From assembly GCA_040756735.1 (NCBI GenBank), contig JBFLYC010000002.1:1-64000 (forward strand): a DNA stretch of 64,000 nucleotides, given 5' to 3'. The notes beneath the pieces were generated by a model that saw nothing but the letters and a program-made list of their open reading frames with translations, was not told where the DNA came from and made no database searches. Numbering within the stretch: the first letter of the stretch is position 1; each line of letters opens with the position of its first letter. Both the position numbers and the translations under genes were made by a program. Positions 27,409 to 36,174 of this stretch are shown piece by piece. This DNA comes from JBFLYC01 sp040756735 (GTDB lineage Bacteria > Bacillota > DSM-16504 > Desulfitibacterales > Desulfitibacteraceae).

Positions 27409-28305
27409 GTGAAGGTTAAAAAAGCAATTATTCCGGCAGCGGGTTTGGGAACCAGGTTTTTGCCAGCCACCAAGGCGCAGCCAAAGGAAATGCTTCCTAT
27501 AGTGGACAAGCCCACTATTCAATACATAATAGAAGAGGCTGTAGCCTCCGGCATCGAAGATATACTGATAATTACAGGACGCGGCAAGAGGGCAATTGAA
27601 GATCATTTTGATAAATCCTATGAATTGGAAGAAGAATTAGCAAGAAAAGAAAAACATAACCTTCTGGAAATAGTACAAGGTGTAGCAAATTTGGCTAATA
27701 TACACTATGTAAGGCAGAAAGAGGCATTAGGATTAGGACATGCCATTCACTGCGCTAAAACATTTATAGGCAATGAACCTTTTGCAGTTTTGCTTGGCGA
27801 TGATATTGTTGTTTCGGAAAAGCCGTGTTTGTTGCAGATGATAGAAATCTATGAAAGATATAAGACCAGTGTCATAGGGGTGCAGGTTGTACCGGATGAA
27901 GATGTAAGTAAATATGGAATTATCAAGGCAAAGGCAATTGAAGATAGTATATTTTTGATTGAAGACCTTGTTGAGAAACCGAAAAAGAAAGCTGCACCGT
28001 CAAACCTGGCCATAATGGGCAGGTATGTAATTGACCCAGAAATCTTTGATATTTTGGAAAGCACTAAACCCGGAGCAGGAGGGGAAATACAGCTTACGGA
28101 TGCTCTAAGGGAACTAAATAGGCATCAACAATTATACGGCTATATTTTTCAAGGTAAGAGATATGATGTGGGCGATAAATTAGGTTATCTTGAAGCCACG
28201 GTGGAATTCGCTCTGCAAAGGGAAGATCTGCAGGAGGAATTCAAAAAGTATTTATTAAAGGTTGTTAGTGAATTTAATAATGGCATTGAGAGTAAAACGG
28301 GATAA
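27409..28305 (+). CDS. galU: UTP-glucose-1-phosphate uridylyltransferase
   Basis: Standard GalU of 298 aa. AAGLGTRFLPATKAQPKEML is the nucleotide-binding signature, VLLGDDIV carries the metal-binding Asp, LVEKP is the conserved sugar-site segment, and GAGGEIQLTDAL follows. Makes UDP-glucose for Ugd encoded next to it. GTG start with GGAGG upstream. Its 3' end reaches the ribosome site of ugd. Confidence 0.95.
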   Translation: MKVKKAIIPAAGLGTRFLPATKAQPKEMLPIVDKPTIQYIIEEAVASGIEDILIITGRGKRAIEDHFDKSYELEEELARKEKHNLLEIVQGVANLANIHYVRQKEALGLGHAIHCAKTFIGNEPFAVLLGDDIVVSEKPCLLQMIEIYERYKTSVIGVQVVPDEDVSKYGIIKAKAIEDSIFLIEDLVEKPKKKAAPSNLAIMGRYVIDPEIFDILESTKPGAGGEIQLTDALRELNRHQQLYGYIFQGKRYDVGDKLGYLEATVEFALQREDLQEEFKKYLLKVVSEFNNGIESKTG

Positions 28306-28318
28306 CAGGGAGGAAGGC

Positions 28319-29623
28319 ATGTATAAGGTTGCAGTAGCAGGTACGGGTTATGTAGGTTTAGTTACCGGGGTTTGTCTGGCAGATATAGGGCATAGCGTTA
28401 TCTGTGTAGACATAAATGAAGCAAAAATCAACATGTTAAAAAGAGGAGAAATACCAATTTATGAACCAGGGCTGGACGAACTGGTTAAGAAGAATGTTGG
28501 CAGGGGAAGGCTTTCTTTCAGTACTGATTTAGCTGAGGCTGTTAAAGCTTCTGAGGTAATATTTATTGGTGTAGGTACTCCTCCAGGGGAAGATGGTTCA
28601 GCTGACTTATCTCAGGTAGAGGCTGCTGCCGTACAGATTGGAGCTAGTCTCAATGGGTACAAGGTTATAGTAACGAAGAGCACTGTTCCCGTTGGTACTG
28701 GAGAAATGGTAAGAAGGATTATCAAGGAGAAGTCCGGGTCAGAAGACTTCGCTGTGGTATCCAATCCTGAGTTTTTAAGAGAGGGTTCTGCAGTTCATGA
28801 TGCCATGTATCCTGACAGGATAGTTATAGGCTGCAGTGATAAAAAGGCTGCTGAACTAATGATGGATTTATATAAGAGGATAAATACAGAAGTTTTGGTC
28901 ACAGACATTAAAAGTGCAGAACTGATAAAATATGCGTCTAATGCTTTTTTAGCAACCAAAATTTCCTTTATAAATGAAGTGGCCAACATTTGTGAAAAGG
29001 TTGGGGCGGATGTAAACCAGGTTGCAAAGGGTATGGGACTTGATACAAGGATTGGAAACAAGTTTTTAAATGCAGGGATTGGTTATGGTGGATCTTGTTT
29101 TCCAAAGGATACGCAGGCTCTTATTAAGATGGCTGAAGAGGTTGACTATGATTTAAAAATTGTTAAGGCTGCGGAAGAGGTAAATAAACTACAGAAATTA
29201 AAAATAATTAACAAACTTGAAGATGTACTTGGTGACTTGAAGGGAAAGACAATAGCTATATTGGGGTTAGCCTTTAAACCGAATACCGACGATATGAGGG
29301 AAGCCCCGTCCCTTGTTATTATCCCAGAGTTAATAGAAAGAGGGGCGATTATCAAAGCATATGACCCCGTTGCAGTTGATGAGGCAAAAAAATGTTTAGG
29401 TGAGACCATAAATTACTGCAAGAGTATTGATGATGCGGTTAAAGGCGCACATGCTATAGCCTTGTTGACGGAGTGGGAAGAATTCAAAAAGATTGATTTT
29501 TCTTGCCTGGGAGAGTTGGTCTGCAACAAGATTATGGTTGACGGGCGCAATATATTTGACAGGGAATTTCTGGAAGGAAACGGTTGGACTTATAGGGCAA
29601 TAGGTAGGTGTATAGATGTTTAA
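28319..29623 (+). CDS. ugd: UDP-glucose 6-dehydrogenase
   Basis: 434 residues from ATG 28319, chosen because GGAGG lies just upstream; a longer reading to 28262 overlaps galU and has no site. AGTGYVGLVTGVCLADIGH binds NAD, KSTVPVGTG and NPEFLREGSAVHD follow, and GYGGSCFPKDT holds the catalytic Cys. It oxidises UDP-glucose to UDP-glucuronate, feeding the 4-epimerase at 23.7 kb. The 3' end overlaps the next gene by 8 nt. Confidence 0.95.
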   Translation: MYKVAVAGTGYVGLVTGVCLADIGHSVICVDINEAKINMLKRGEIPIYEPGLDELVKKNVGRGRLSFSTDLAEAVKASEVIFIGVGTPPGEDGSADLSQVEAAAVQIGASLNGYKVIVTKSTVPVGTGEMVRRIIKEKSGSEDFAVVSNPEFLREGSAVHDAMYPDRIVIGCSDKKAAELMMDLYKRINTEVLVTDIKSAELIKYASNAFLATKISFINEVANICEKVGADVNQVAKGMGLDTRIGNKFLNAGIGYGGSCFPKDTQALIKMAEEVDYDLKIVKAAEEVNKLQKLKIINKLEDVLGDLKGKTIAILGLAFKPNTDDMREAPSLVIIPELIERGAIIKAYDPVAVDEAKKCLGETINYCKSIDDAVKGAHAIALLTEWEEFKKIDFSCLGELVCNKIMVDGRNIFDREFLEGNGWTYRAIGRCIDV

Positions 29624-31478
29624 GTATATCAGGTTTGCATTGTTATTAATAATAGATATTATTATTATAAATATTGCCCTTTTTGGGGCTCTAGTAATAA
29701 GGTTTGAAGGGATTGCCAGTATACCTCCTCATTATTTGGATTCTTTTTTTAAACTTACTCCTATATTTACAATGGTAAGACTTGGGTGTTTTTATGCTTT
29801 TGGTTTATACAAGCGTATGTGGCAGTATGCCAGTATCGGTGAATTGGTCAGCATAATTTATGCTGTAAGCGCAGGTACCATTATTAATGTTTCCTTAGCA
29901 TACTTTATAATTGAAGCCGGTAGGCTTCCTTTGCCAAGAAGTGTTTTTGTATTGAGCTGGATGTTAAATATACTGCTCATAGGAGGTTCTCGACTTGCAT
30001 GGCGCCTTTTTAGGGACGAGTATTTTAGGTTTGGTTCAGATAATGGAGGCAGATCGGTTTTAATAGTAGGCGCCGGTGAAACAGGAGTTTTGCTGGTAAA
30101 GGAACTGAGAAGGCATTATAAGGGCAGTCTTAACATAGTTGGCTTTGTTGATGATGACCCACTGAAGCAGGACTTAAAAGTGCTTGGTGTTCCTATACTT
30201 GGGGACAGGCATATGATATATAAACTGGTAGAAAAACATGAAATAAAAGAGATAATAATTGCTATACCATCAGCTTCAGGAAAAGTTATTAGAGAAATAG
30301 TGGATGTCTGCCATGAGACAGATGCTGAGGTTAAGATCCTACCTGGTGTTTATGACCTGATTGAGGGAAATATTACGGTCAGCCATATAAGAGAAGTGCA
30401 GGTGGAGGATTTGCTTGGAAGGGAACCGGTGAAGGTCAACCTTGATGAAATTTCCCAGTATTTAAACAATCAGGTAATCATGATAACCGGTGCAGGGGGG
30501 TCCATTGGCTCTGAGCTCTGCAGGCAGATTATTAATTTTTCTCCAAAGCGCTTGCTGCTTCTAGATAATTGTGAAAATAACATTTATGACATTGACATGG
30601 AGCTTAGAAGGACAAACCTTTATGTTGAAATAATACCTTTAATTAAGGATGTCAGGGATAGACATGCCATAGAAATGGTTTTTCAAAGGTATAAGCCAAA
30701 AGTGGTATTTCACGCTGCTGCTCATAAGCATGTGCCTTTAATGGAGCTTAATCCTGAGGAAGCTATTAAAAACAATGTTATGGGTACATATAATGCTGCT
30801 TATGCTGCTGATAAGTCCAAGGCGGAAAGGTTTGTCTTAATCTCTACAGATAAGGCTGTCAATCCGACAAGCATCATGGGCGCTACCAAGAGGGTTGCTG
30901 AGATGATTGTCCAACAGATGGATAAGACAAGCAATACTTGTTTTGCTGCAGTTCGTTTTGGCAATGTGCTTGGCAGCAAGGGTAGTGTGGTTCCTCTATT
31001 TAAAAAACAGATAGCTGAGGGCGGCCCTGTTACAGTCACCCATGAAGATATGGTTCGCTACTTCATGACCATACCTGAGGCGGTGCAGCTTGTCATACAG
31101 GCAGGGGCCATGGCCAGGGGCGGGGAGATATTTATTCTTGATATGGGTGAGCCTGTAAAAATTATGGATCTGGCCAAGACGCTAATTAGGCTTTCTGGTT
31201 GTGAGCCCGGTAAGGATATTGATATTGTAATTTCAGGTATTCGTCCAGGGGAGAAGCTTTTTGAAGAATTGCTGACTGCTGAGGAAGGTGTAAACGCAAC
31301 AGTTCATAAAAAGATTTTTGTTGCAAAACCAAATGACCTGGATGAAAAGCTGATTGAAGAAATCATCATGGATATGCACAGGGGGCTTATCCCTGATAAT
31401 GAAGAGAAAACAGTTATGCTTTTAAAGAAGTTTTTTGTAGATTTTAAAGGTGAACAAGCTGTTAAAATGATAGGATAG
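29616..31478 (+). CDS. Membrane-bound UDP-GlcNAc 4,6-dehydratase (PglF/CapD-type)
   Basis: 620 residues: four membrane helices in the first ~125, a first Rossmann-like domain (LIVGAGETGVLLVKEL near 147), then the SDR domain starting ITGAGGSIGSELCRQI, with AAAHKHVPLME, the LISTDKAVNPTSIMGATKR catalytic region and RFGNVLGSKGSVVPLF. This is the PglF/CapD/WbpM architecture. It would form the 4-keto-6-deoxy intermediate used by the aminotransferase at 4.9 kb, completing the diacetylbacillosamine route although it is encoded 24 kb away. Confidence 0.9.
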   Translation: MFKYIRFALLLIIDIIIINIALFGALVIRFEGIASIPPHYLDSFFKLTPIFTMVRLGCFYAFGLYKRMWQYASIGELVSIIYAVSAGTIINVSLAYFIIEAGRLPLPRSVFVLSWMLNILLIGGSRLAWRLFRDEYFRFGSDNGGRSVLIVGAGETGVLLVKELRRHYKGSLNIVGFVDDDPLKQDLKVLGVPILGDRHMIYKLVEKHEIKEIIIAIPSASGKVIREIVDVCHETDAEVKILPGVYDLIEGNITVSHIREVQVEDLLGREPVKVNLDEISQYLNNQVIMITGAGGSIGSELCRQIINFSPKRLLLLDNCENNIYDIDMELRRTNLYVEIIPLIKDVRDRHAIEMVFQRYKPKVVFHAAAHKHVPLMELNPEEAIKNNVMGTYNAAYAADKSKAERFVLISTDKAVNPTSIMGATKRVAEMIVQQMDKTSNTCFAAVRFGNVLGSKGSVVPLFKKQIAEGGPVTVTHEDMVRYFMTIPEAVQLVIQAGAMARGGEIFILDMGEPVKIMDLAKTLIRLSGCEPGKDIDIVISGIRPGEKLFEELLTAEEGVNATVHKKIFVAKPNDLDEKLIEEIIMDMHRGLIPDNEEKTVMLLKKFFVDFKGEQAVKMIG

Positions 31479-31516
31479 GGCAAAAATCAGCCTGTTGAGA
31501 TGGGGGATGGTATTCA

Positions 31517-33859
31517 TTGAAAAAGGTAAAAAGGGAGAAAAAGAAACAAGCTGCACAAGCTGCAAAGGTTATACAGGATAAAGGGATTAAAGCCGGTTCA
31601 ACTGAAAGTTTTATTTATTGGCTGGCGTTTGTAGGGCTGTGGGCTCTGATATTTTTTCCTCCTTATTTTCGAGGGTTATTTTTTGTTCCAGAACAGTATT
31701 ATGCTTTGATTTTTGCAGTTATCGTTTTTTCTCTTTGGTGGTTTTATACCTTGATGAAAAAAGGTTTGGACATAATGAATAACCCCATGGACTGGTTTGT
31801 TTTTGGCCTGCTGGCAAGTTATATCATAGCTTACTTTGGAGCAGTTAATCAAAAGCTTGCAGTTGTGGAAATCATCAAGCATTTGTTGTATTTTAATGTC
31901 TTCTGGCTGGCGAGCAGGCTTTTGCTGGATTATAAAGGTATAGTATCAATTCTGCATGTTATTATTTTCAGCGCTCTGGGTGTGGCTGCTGCAGGTATTT
32001 TTACAGCCATGGACTGGATATACATAAAGGATGGGTTTGTAGACGGTCGTTTTTATTCTACCTTACAATATGCCAATACCCTTGGAAGCTATCTGCTGGC
32101 CGTGGTTGTTCTGGTTATAGGATTGTGGCAGAATGCACATAAAAATGCAGATAAATGGTATAAATATTTTTATGCCGGTGCAGCTTATGTGCTGCTGCTG
32201 GTGTTTTTTGGGACAAATTCCAGGGGGGCCTTTTTGCTGCTGCCGGTTGTATTGGTACTGACCCTTGCTAATCCCTGGTTGAAGCAGAAGTTGGATACTT
32301 TTATTTTATGGTCTTTGCTGCTTGTAGGGTCTCTGGGTGCTAATTATGGTTTTATTCCAAATATAGTAGGGGGTAAATTAGGGCTTGCCTGGTTGTGGTT
32401 CTTTATGGGCCTGGCTGTGGTAATCCTTTGTCAATATGGACTGGAGAAGGTTAAGGACAAGGGTTTGATAAAAGAAAGCCTGCCTCAAGGAAAAATAGTG
32501 TTGGGGATTCTTGCTGTATTGTTTTTGATCCTCATATTCTCCTGGCAGTTTGTCCTGCCGGACCAGATGGTTGACAGGTTAAAGCGTATCAGTTTTGAGG
32601 ATGTTAATACAGGTTTAAGGATTTACTGGTCCTTGGAGGCCTTCAAAATGGTTAAAGAGAATCCTCTTTTCGGTCTGGGGGGCGGTGTTTGGGAGGCGTC
32701 TCACATGTATTTTCAGGGATTCTTCTATAAAAGTACCCAGGTCCATAATGATTTTGCCCAGACCCTGATGGAAGCCGGTTATGTAGGCTTGACATTTTTT
32801 GTAGGACTTTGGATCGTAATGCTTTATCTGGGTTTTAAAAACTTCAAAGCCCTGGATGAACATGTTAAAAATGTCCAATGGGTTGTCCTTGTGGCTGCCT
32901 TGTCCCTGGGGGCCCATGCTTTCATTGATTTTGACCTTGCACTAAGTGCAGTAACCATAGCGCTTTTTGTGTTGTTTGGAATTACTACGGCAATGTACCG
33001 GTGGAATCATCCTGGGAAAACTGCTGTCATTAAAGCAAGGACTATAGTCCTGACATTAACCGGGTTGGCGCTGGTAGTCCAGCTGGTACTGGCAGCCAGC
33101 CTTGCAGCAGGTGATAATTATGCTAAAAAAGGTGCGGGGGCCTATGGAAGAGGAAATATAGATGATGCTATTTCATATTTTGAGAAGGCCAAGAAATATG
33201 ACCCCTTTGCTGCAGGCATCAGGATAGATTTAGCAGGTTTTTATCAGGGCAGGGGTGAAGAGGAAAAAGCCGCGGAGAATATCCAGGCAGCTGTGGCAAG
33301 AGACAGGTATAGTTGGAAGATACAGCAAAAAGCCGGTCAGATTTACTGGAATCTTGGCAGGATGGATAAGGCTGTCTATCACCTGGAATTGGCCAGGGAT
33401 AATTACCGGTGGAATCAGGAGCAGTGGGATATATTGGCACAGGCATATGCTTTTGCAGGTATTAAGTCCATTGAGGCAAAGGATTATGCTCTAGCTCAGG
33501 AATATTTGGAAAAAGTGGCTGCCATACCCGGGGATATCAATGCCAGGATGGCTTCTCTGGGAGAATGGGAAAACCGTTTGTGGATCAGGGAGCGTTTAAA
33601 GGTTTCTCCTGATATCTTCATGTATTCGGGCATTGGCAGTTATTTTACCGGCGACATGGAGACTGCAGGGGAATACTTACAGCAGGCTGTCGAGGGCAAT
33701 GTACAGGAAGCCCTGTGGTGGCTTGTGCTGGTAAAGGAAAAGCAGGGGATGGTTGAGGATGCAGTCAGGTACTACGAGCAGGCCCAGGAAGCTGAGCCGG
33801 GCTTTGAGGATAACTTCTGGGCTGTGAAGAACATGCAGGATGCCTGGTTTAACAGGTAA
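31517..33859 (+). CDS. O-antigen ligase/polymerase family protein with C-terminal TPR repeats
   Basis: 780 residues. A basic, Lys-rich N-terminus is followed by about a dozen membrane segments (to ~residue 535), including the Wzy_C-type loop NPLFGLGGGVWEASHMYFQ with STQVHNDFAQTLMEAG, the conserved His-Asn segment of ligases. Residues ~545-780 form TPR-like helical pairs (GNIDDAISYFEKAKKYDPFAAG; MDKAVYHLELARDNYRW). This combination occurs in ligases that transfer lipid-linked glycans, including to S-layer proteins in some Bacilli. TTG start with GGGGATGG upstream. Role as S-layer glycan ligase is inferred from context. Confidence 0.78.
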   Translation: MKKVKREKKKQAAQAAKVIQDKGIKAGSTESFIYWLAFVGLWALIFFPPYFRGLFFVPEQYYALIFAVIVFSLWWFYTLMKKGLDIMNNPMDWFVFGLLASYIIAYFGAVNQKLAVVEIIKHLLYFNVFWLASRLLLDYKGIVSILHVIIFSALGVAAAGIFTAMDWIYIKDGFVDGRFYSTLQYANTLGSYLLAVVVLVIGLWQNAHKNADKWYKYFYAGAAYVLLLVFFGTNSRGAFLLLPVVLVLTLANPWLKQKLDTFILWSLLLVGSLGANYGFIPNIVGGKLGLAWLWFFMGLAVVILCQYGLEKVKDKGLIKESLPQGKIVLGILAVLFLILIFSWQFVLPDQMVDRLKRISFEDVNTGLRIYWSLEAFKMVKENPLFGLGGGVWEASHMYFQGFFYKSTQVHNDFAQTLMEAGYVGLTFFVGLWIVMLYLGFKNFKALDEHVKNVQWVVLVAALSLGAHAFIDFDLALSAVTIALFVLFGITTAMYRWNHPGKTAVIKARTIVLTLTGLALVVQLVLAASLAAGDNYAKKGAGAYGRGNIDDAISYFEKAKKYDPFAAGIRIDLAGFYQGRGEEEKAAENIQAAVARDRYSWKIQQKAGQIYWNLGRMDKAVYHLELARDNYRWNQEQWDILAQAYAFAGIKSIEAKDYALAQEYLEKVAAIPGDINARMASLGEWENRLWIRERLKVSPDIFMYSGIGSYFTGDMETAGEYLQQAVEGNVQEALWWLVLVKEKQGMVEDAVRYYEQAQEAEPGFEDNFWAVKNMQDAWFNR

Positions 33860-33902
33860 ATAGGAAGGACTATTTAGGCAGATTTGTAACTGAAATAAAG
33901 TG

Positions 33903-33932
33903 TTGAGTAGAAAACTGTTGCTATGGTATACT
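33903..33932 (+). promoter_or_regulatory. Candidate sigma-A promoter for the coiled-coil gene
   Basis: TTGAGT (33903-33908), 18-nt spacer, TATACT (33927-33932), about 90 bp before the gene at 34023. Confidence 0.55.
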
Positions 33933-34022
33933 TTTACAAAAGGCAAAGCAAGAAATGCTAAATTATATCAAGGTGGTAATCTAACATAGACTTTTCTAGA
34001 TATATGGAAAGGATAGATTTAA

Positions 34023-34619
34023 GTGACTGATAGAGATCTGCTGGAGCTAATAGCCCAAAAAGTCGCAAGTATTGATAATGAAGTTAAGGAATTAAAACAA
34101 GGTCAGCTAAAACTCGAAACACGCATAGAACATGAAGTCAACGACAAAATTATAGCTGTATTTGAAGCAGTTCAAGTCAACAATGAAAAGTTAGAAAACC
34201 TGGAACATATTGTTAAGCTTCACGATAAAAGACTAGAAAATCTAGAACATACTGTTAAAGTAATCGATAAGAGGCAAGAAAATCTAGAACAGACTGTTAA
34301 AGTAATCGATAAGAGGTTAGAAAATCTAGAACATACTGTTAAACTAAACGATAAAAGGCAAGAAAATCTAGAACAGACTGTTAAAGTAATCGATAAGAGG
34401 CTAGAAAATCTAGAACATACTGTTAAAGTAATCGATAAGAGGCAAGAAAATCTAGAACATACTGTTAAAGTAATCGATAAGAGGCAAGAAAATCTAGAAC
34501 ATACTGTTAAAGTAATCGATAAGAGGCAAGCGACTTTGGAAAATACAGTCGGAGCAATTTTGGCCGACACCAAATACCTGGTTGCCAGGGTAGATAAGCT
34601 GGAAAAGTTAGCAAAGTAG
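34023..34619 (+). CDS. Coiled-coil protein of 14-residue tandem repeats
   Basis: 198 residues, predicted fully helical. After an N-terminal segment (TDRDLLELIAQKVASIDNEV) comes a run of eight near-identical 14-residue units, typically LEHTVKVIDKRQEN, that is two heptads each, then a unique end (LADTKYLVARVDKLEKLAK). No signal peptide or membrane helix, so cytoplasmic. The function is unknown. A second protein of similar design lies at 58.7 kb. Ends 9 nt from the convergent hyd operon. The unit number is likely to vary between strains. Confidence 0.75.
   Translation: MTDRDLLELIAQKVASIDNEVKELKQGQLKLETRIEHEVNDKIIAVFEAVQVNNEKLENLEHIVKLHDKRLENLEHTVKVIDKRQENLEQTVKVIDKRLENLEHTVKLNDKRQENLEQTVKVIDKRLENLEHTVKVIDKRQENLEHTVKVIDKRQENLEHTVKVIDKRQATLENTVGAILADTKYLVARVDKLEKLAK
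34200..34535 (+). repeat. Eight tandem 42-bp units inside the coiled-coil gene
   Basis: Units start CTAGAACATACTG and differ at only a few positions (cat/cag; gtaatc/ctaaac; caa/cta/tta). All lengths are multiples of three, so unit gain or loss preserves the frame. Confidence 0.9.
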
Positions 34620-34628
34620 TATTTTTCT

Positions 34629-34892
34629 TTAATAAGCAACTACGGACTTGACCTTCACGCCTTTTATATTTCCCAGCTTTCCTGTCAGTGCCCCTATGTC
34701 ATCATTAGTCCCGTCCACAATCAGGGATATTACAGAGACTCCCCTGTCCCTGTATGGGATACCCATTCTGCCAACGATAAGATGACCATAACCTGTGAGT
34801 ATCTCGTTGACCCTTCTGGCATTTTCTTCCCTGTTGCTTACTACAATTCCCACCACAGCGATTCTTGTTTCTTTGTTTTTTTGTTCACCCAT
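34629..34892 (-). CDS. TM1266-family iron-only hydrogenase system regulator
   Basis: 87 residues with an ACT/NikR-C-like fold pattern: RIAVVGIVVSNREENARRVN, a glycine-rich GHLIVGRMGIPYRDRGV turn and SVISLIVDGTNDDIGALTG. This small family is habitually found beside hydE/hydF/hydG and is annotated as a putative regulator of the [FeFe]-hydrogenase system; there is no DNA-binding domain, so how it would regulate is unknown. It is the last gene of the maturase operon, 49 nt after hydF. Confidence 0.88.
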   Translation of the reverse strand: MGEQKNKETRIAVVGIVVSNREENARRVNEILTGYGHLIVGRMGIPYRDRGVSVISLIVDGTNDDIGALTGKLGNIKGVKVKSVVAY

Positions 34893-34941
34893 TCATTTCA
34901 CCTGCCATCATTTTTCCATAAAATTGCTCCACCTGCATCTT

Positions 34942-36174
34942 TCATCCTTCCAGGACCGTTCTGGCTGGGGGAAAAGGTTGAAGGACCCTGGGCAAGATGC
35001 CGTGAATATATGCAATAAGTACTCCATAGTTGACCATGGGAACTCCATATTCTGTGGCAACAGACAATCTATGCAGCATTTCCTTGCGATTAAGCATGCA
35101 TGCCCCGCAGTGAATGATTAATTTATAATTCTCCAGGTCACTAGGAAATCCCTTTCCGCTAAACCATTGAAATTCCAATTCTACTCCCACCTTTTCCCTG
35201 AGCCATCTGGGTATCTTCACCCTGCCAATATCATCTGACTGGCGGTGATGGGTACAGCCTTCTGCTATGAGTACCCGGTCGCCTGATTTTAGCTTATCTA
35301 TGGCCTTTGCTCCGTTGACAAGCGCGGTTAAATCTCCCTTATGGCGCGCCATGATGATGGAAAAGGAGGTCAGGTAAATGTCTTCTGGCGTGTCAGCTGC
35401 TGCTTTGGAGAAGGCCTGGGAATCTGTAATAACAACTGCAGGTTTGCTCTTCAGGTTTTCCAGGGTTTGTTTTAATTCATGCTCCTTGGTTACAACAGCC
35501 ACTGCATCATGGTCCAGGATATCCCTGATTACCTGCTGTTGGGGCAGGATCAATCTACCCTTGGGCGCTGCCGTGTCAATTGGCGCCACCAGTACTGCAA
35601 AATCTCCCGGTTTCACCAGATCTCCCACCAGTGAAAGCTCCATATCCTCACCAGGCGCTTTCTGGATGATTTCCTGCTTTAACACATCAATGCCTGTTCC
35701 TTCAGAAGCAGATACTTTTACCAGCTTGAGGCCCAGGTCTTCCTGCCACTTTTCCAGGAGGTCCTCATCAAATTTTGTCAAGTCCATCTTGTTTAGTACC
35801 CCGATAACAGGTATGTTTTTTCTGCGGATAGTGCCCAGCAGGCTGATTTCAAACTCTGTCACGCCTACTTCACCGTCAATTACCAGTATTGCCAGATCGG
35901 TACTGTTAAGTATGTTATAAGAGCGTTCAATTCTCATGTTTCCCAGGGCGCCTTCATCATCTATCCCGGCAGTATCTATTAAAACTATGGGACCAATGGG
36001 CAGAAGCTCCATTGTCTTAAAGACCGGATCTGTGGTGGTCCCGGGAACAGGGGAAACCAGGGCTATGGGTTGGTTGGTCAGGGCATTGATGATGCATGAC
36101 TTTCCTGCATTGCGCCTGCCAAATATGCCAATGTGCAGGCGGGATGAAACAGGTGTTGCATTAATGTCATTCAT
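34942..36174 (-). CDS. hydF: [FeFe]-hydrogenase maturation GTPase HydF
   Basis: 410 residues. The N-terminal GTPase domain has the P-loop GRRNAGKSCIIN, PGTTTDPV, DTAGIDDEG and NKMD. The C-terminal cluster-binding domain has C-x-H (CTH) followed 46 residues later by CGAC, the expected ligands of its [4Fe-4S] cluster. HydF is the scaffold on which HydE and HydG products are assembled into the 2Fe subcluster for HydA. Start ATG overlaps the end of hydE by 4 nt, so the two are coupled. Confidence 0.95.
   Translation of the reverse strand: MNDINATPVSSRLHIGIFGRRNAGKSCIINALTNQPIALVSPVPGTTTDPVFKTMELLPIGPIVLIDTAGIDDEGALGNMRIERSYNILNSTDLAILVIDGEVGVTEFEISLLGTIRRKNIPVIGVLNKMDLTKFDEDLLEKWQEDLGLKLVKVSASEGTGIDVLKQEIIQKAPGEDMELSLVGDLVKPGDFAVLVAPIDTAAPKGRLILPQQQVIRDILDHDAVAVVTKEHELKQTLENLKSKPAVVITDSQAFSKAAADTPEDIYLTSFSIIMARHKGDLTALVNGAKAIDKLKSGDRVLIAEGCTHHRQSDDIGRVKIPRWLREKVGVELEFQWFSGKGFPSDLENYKLIIHCGACMLNRKEMLHRLSVATEYGVPMVNYGVLIAYIHGILPRVLQPFPPARTVLEG

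Noticed and set aside
34200..34535. Regular repeats that might suggest a CRISPR array
   Set aside because: Units are contiguous, 42 bp, without unique spacers, and encode a continuous heptad pattern.
35378..35920. 180-codon plus-strand frame inside hydF
   Set aside because: Antisense shadow of hydF, whose GTPase and cluster motifs are complete.
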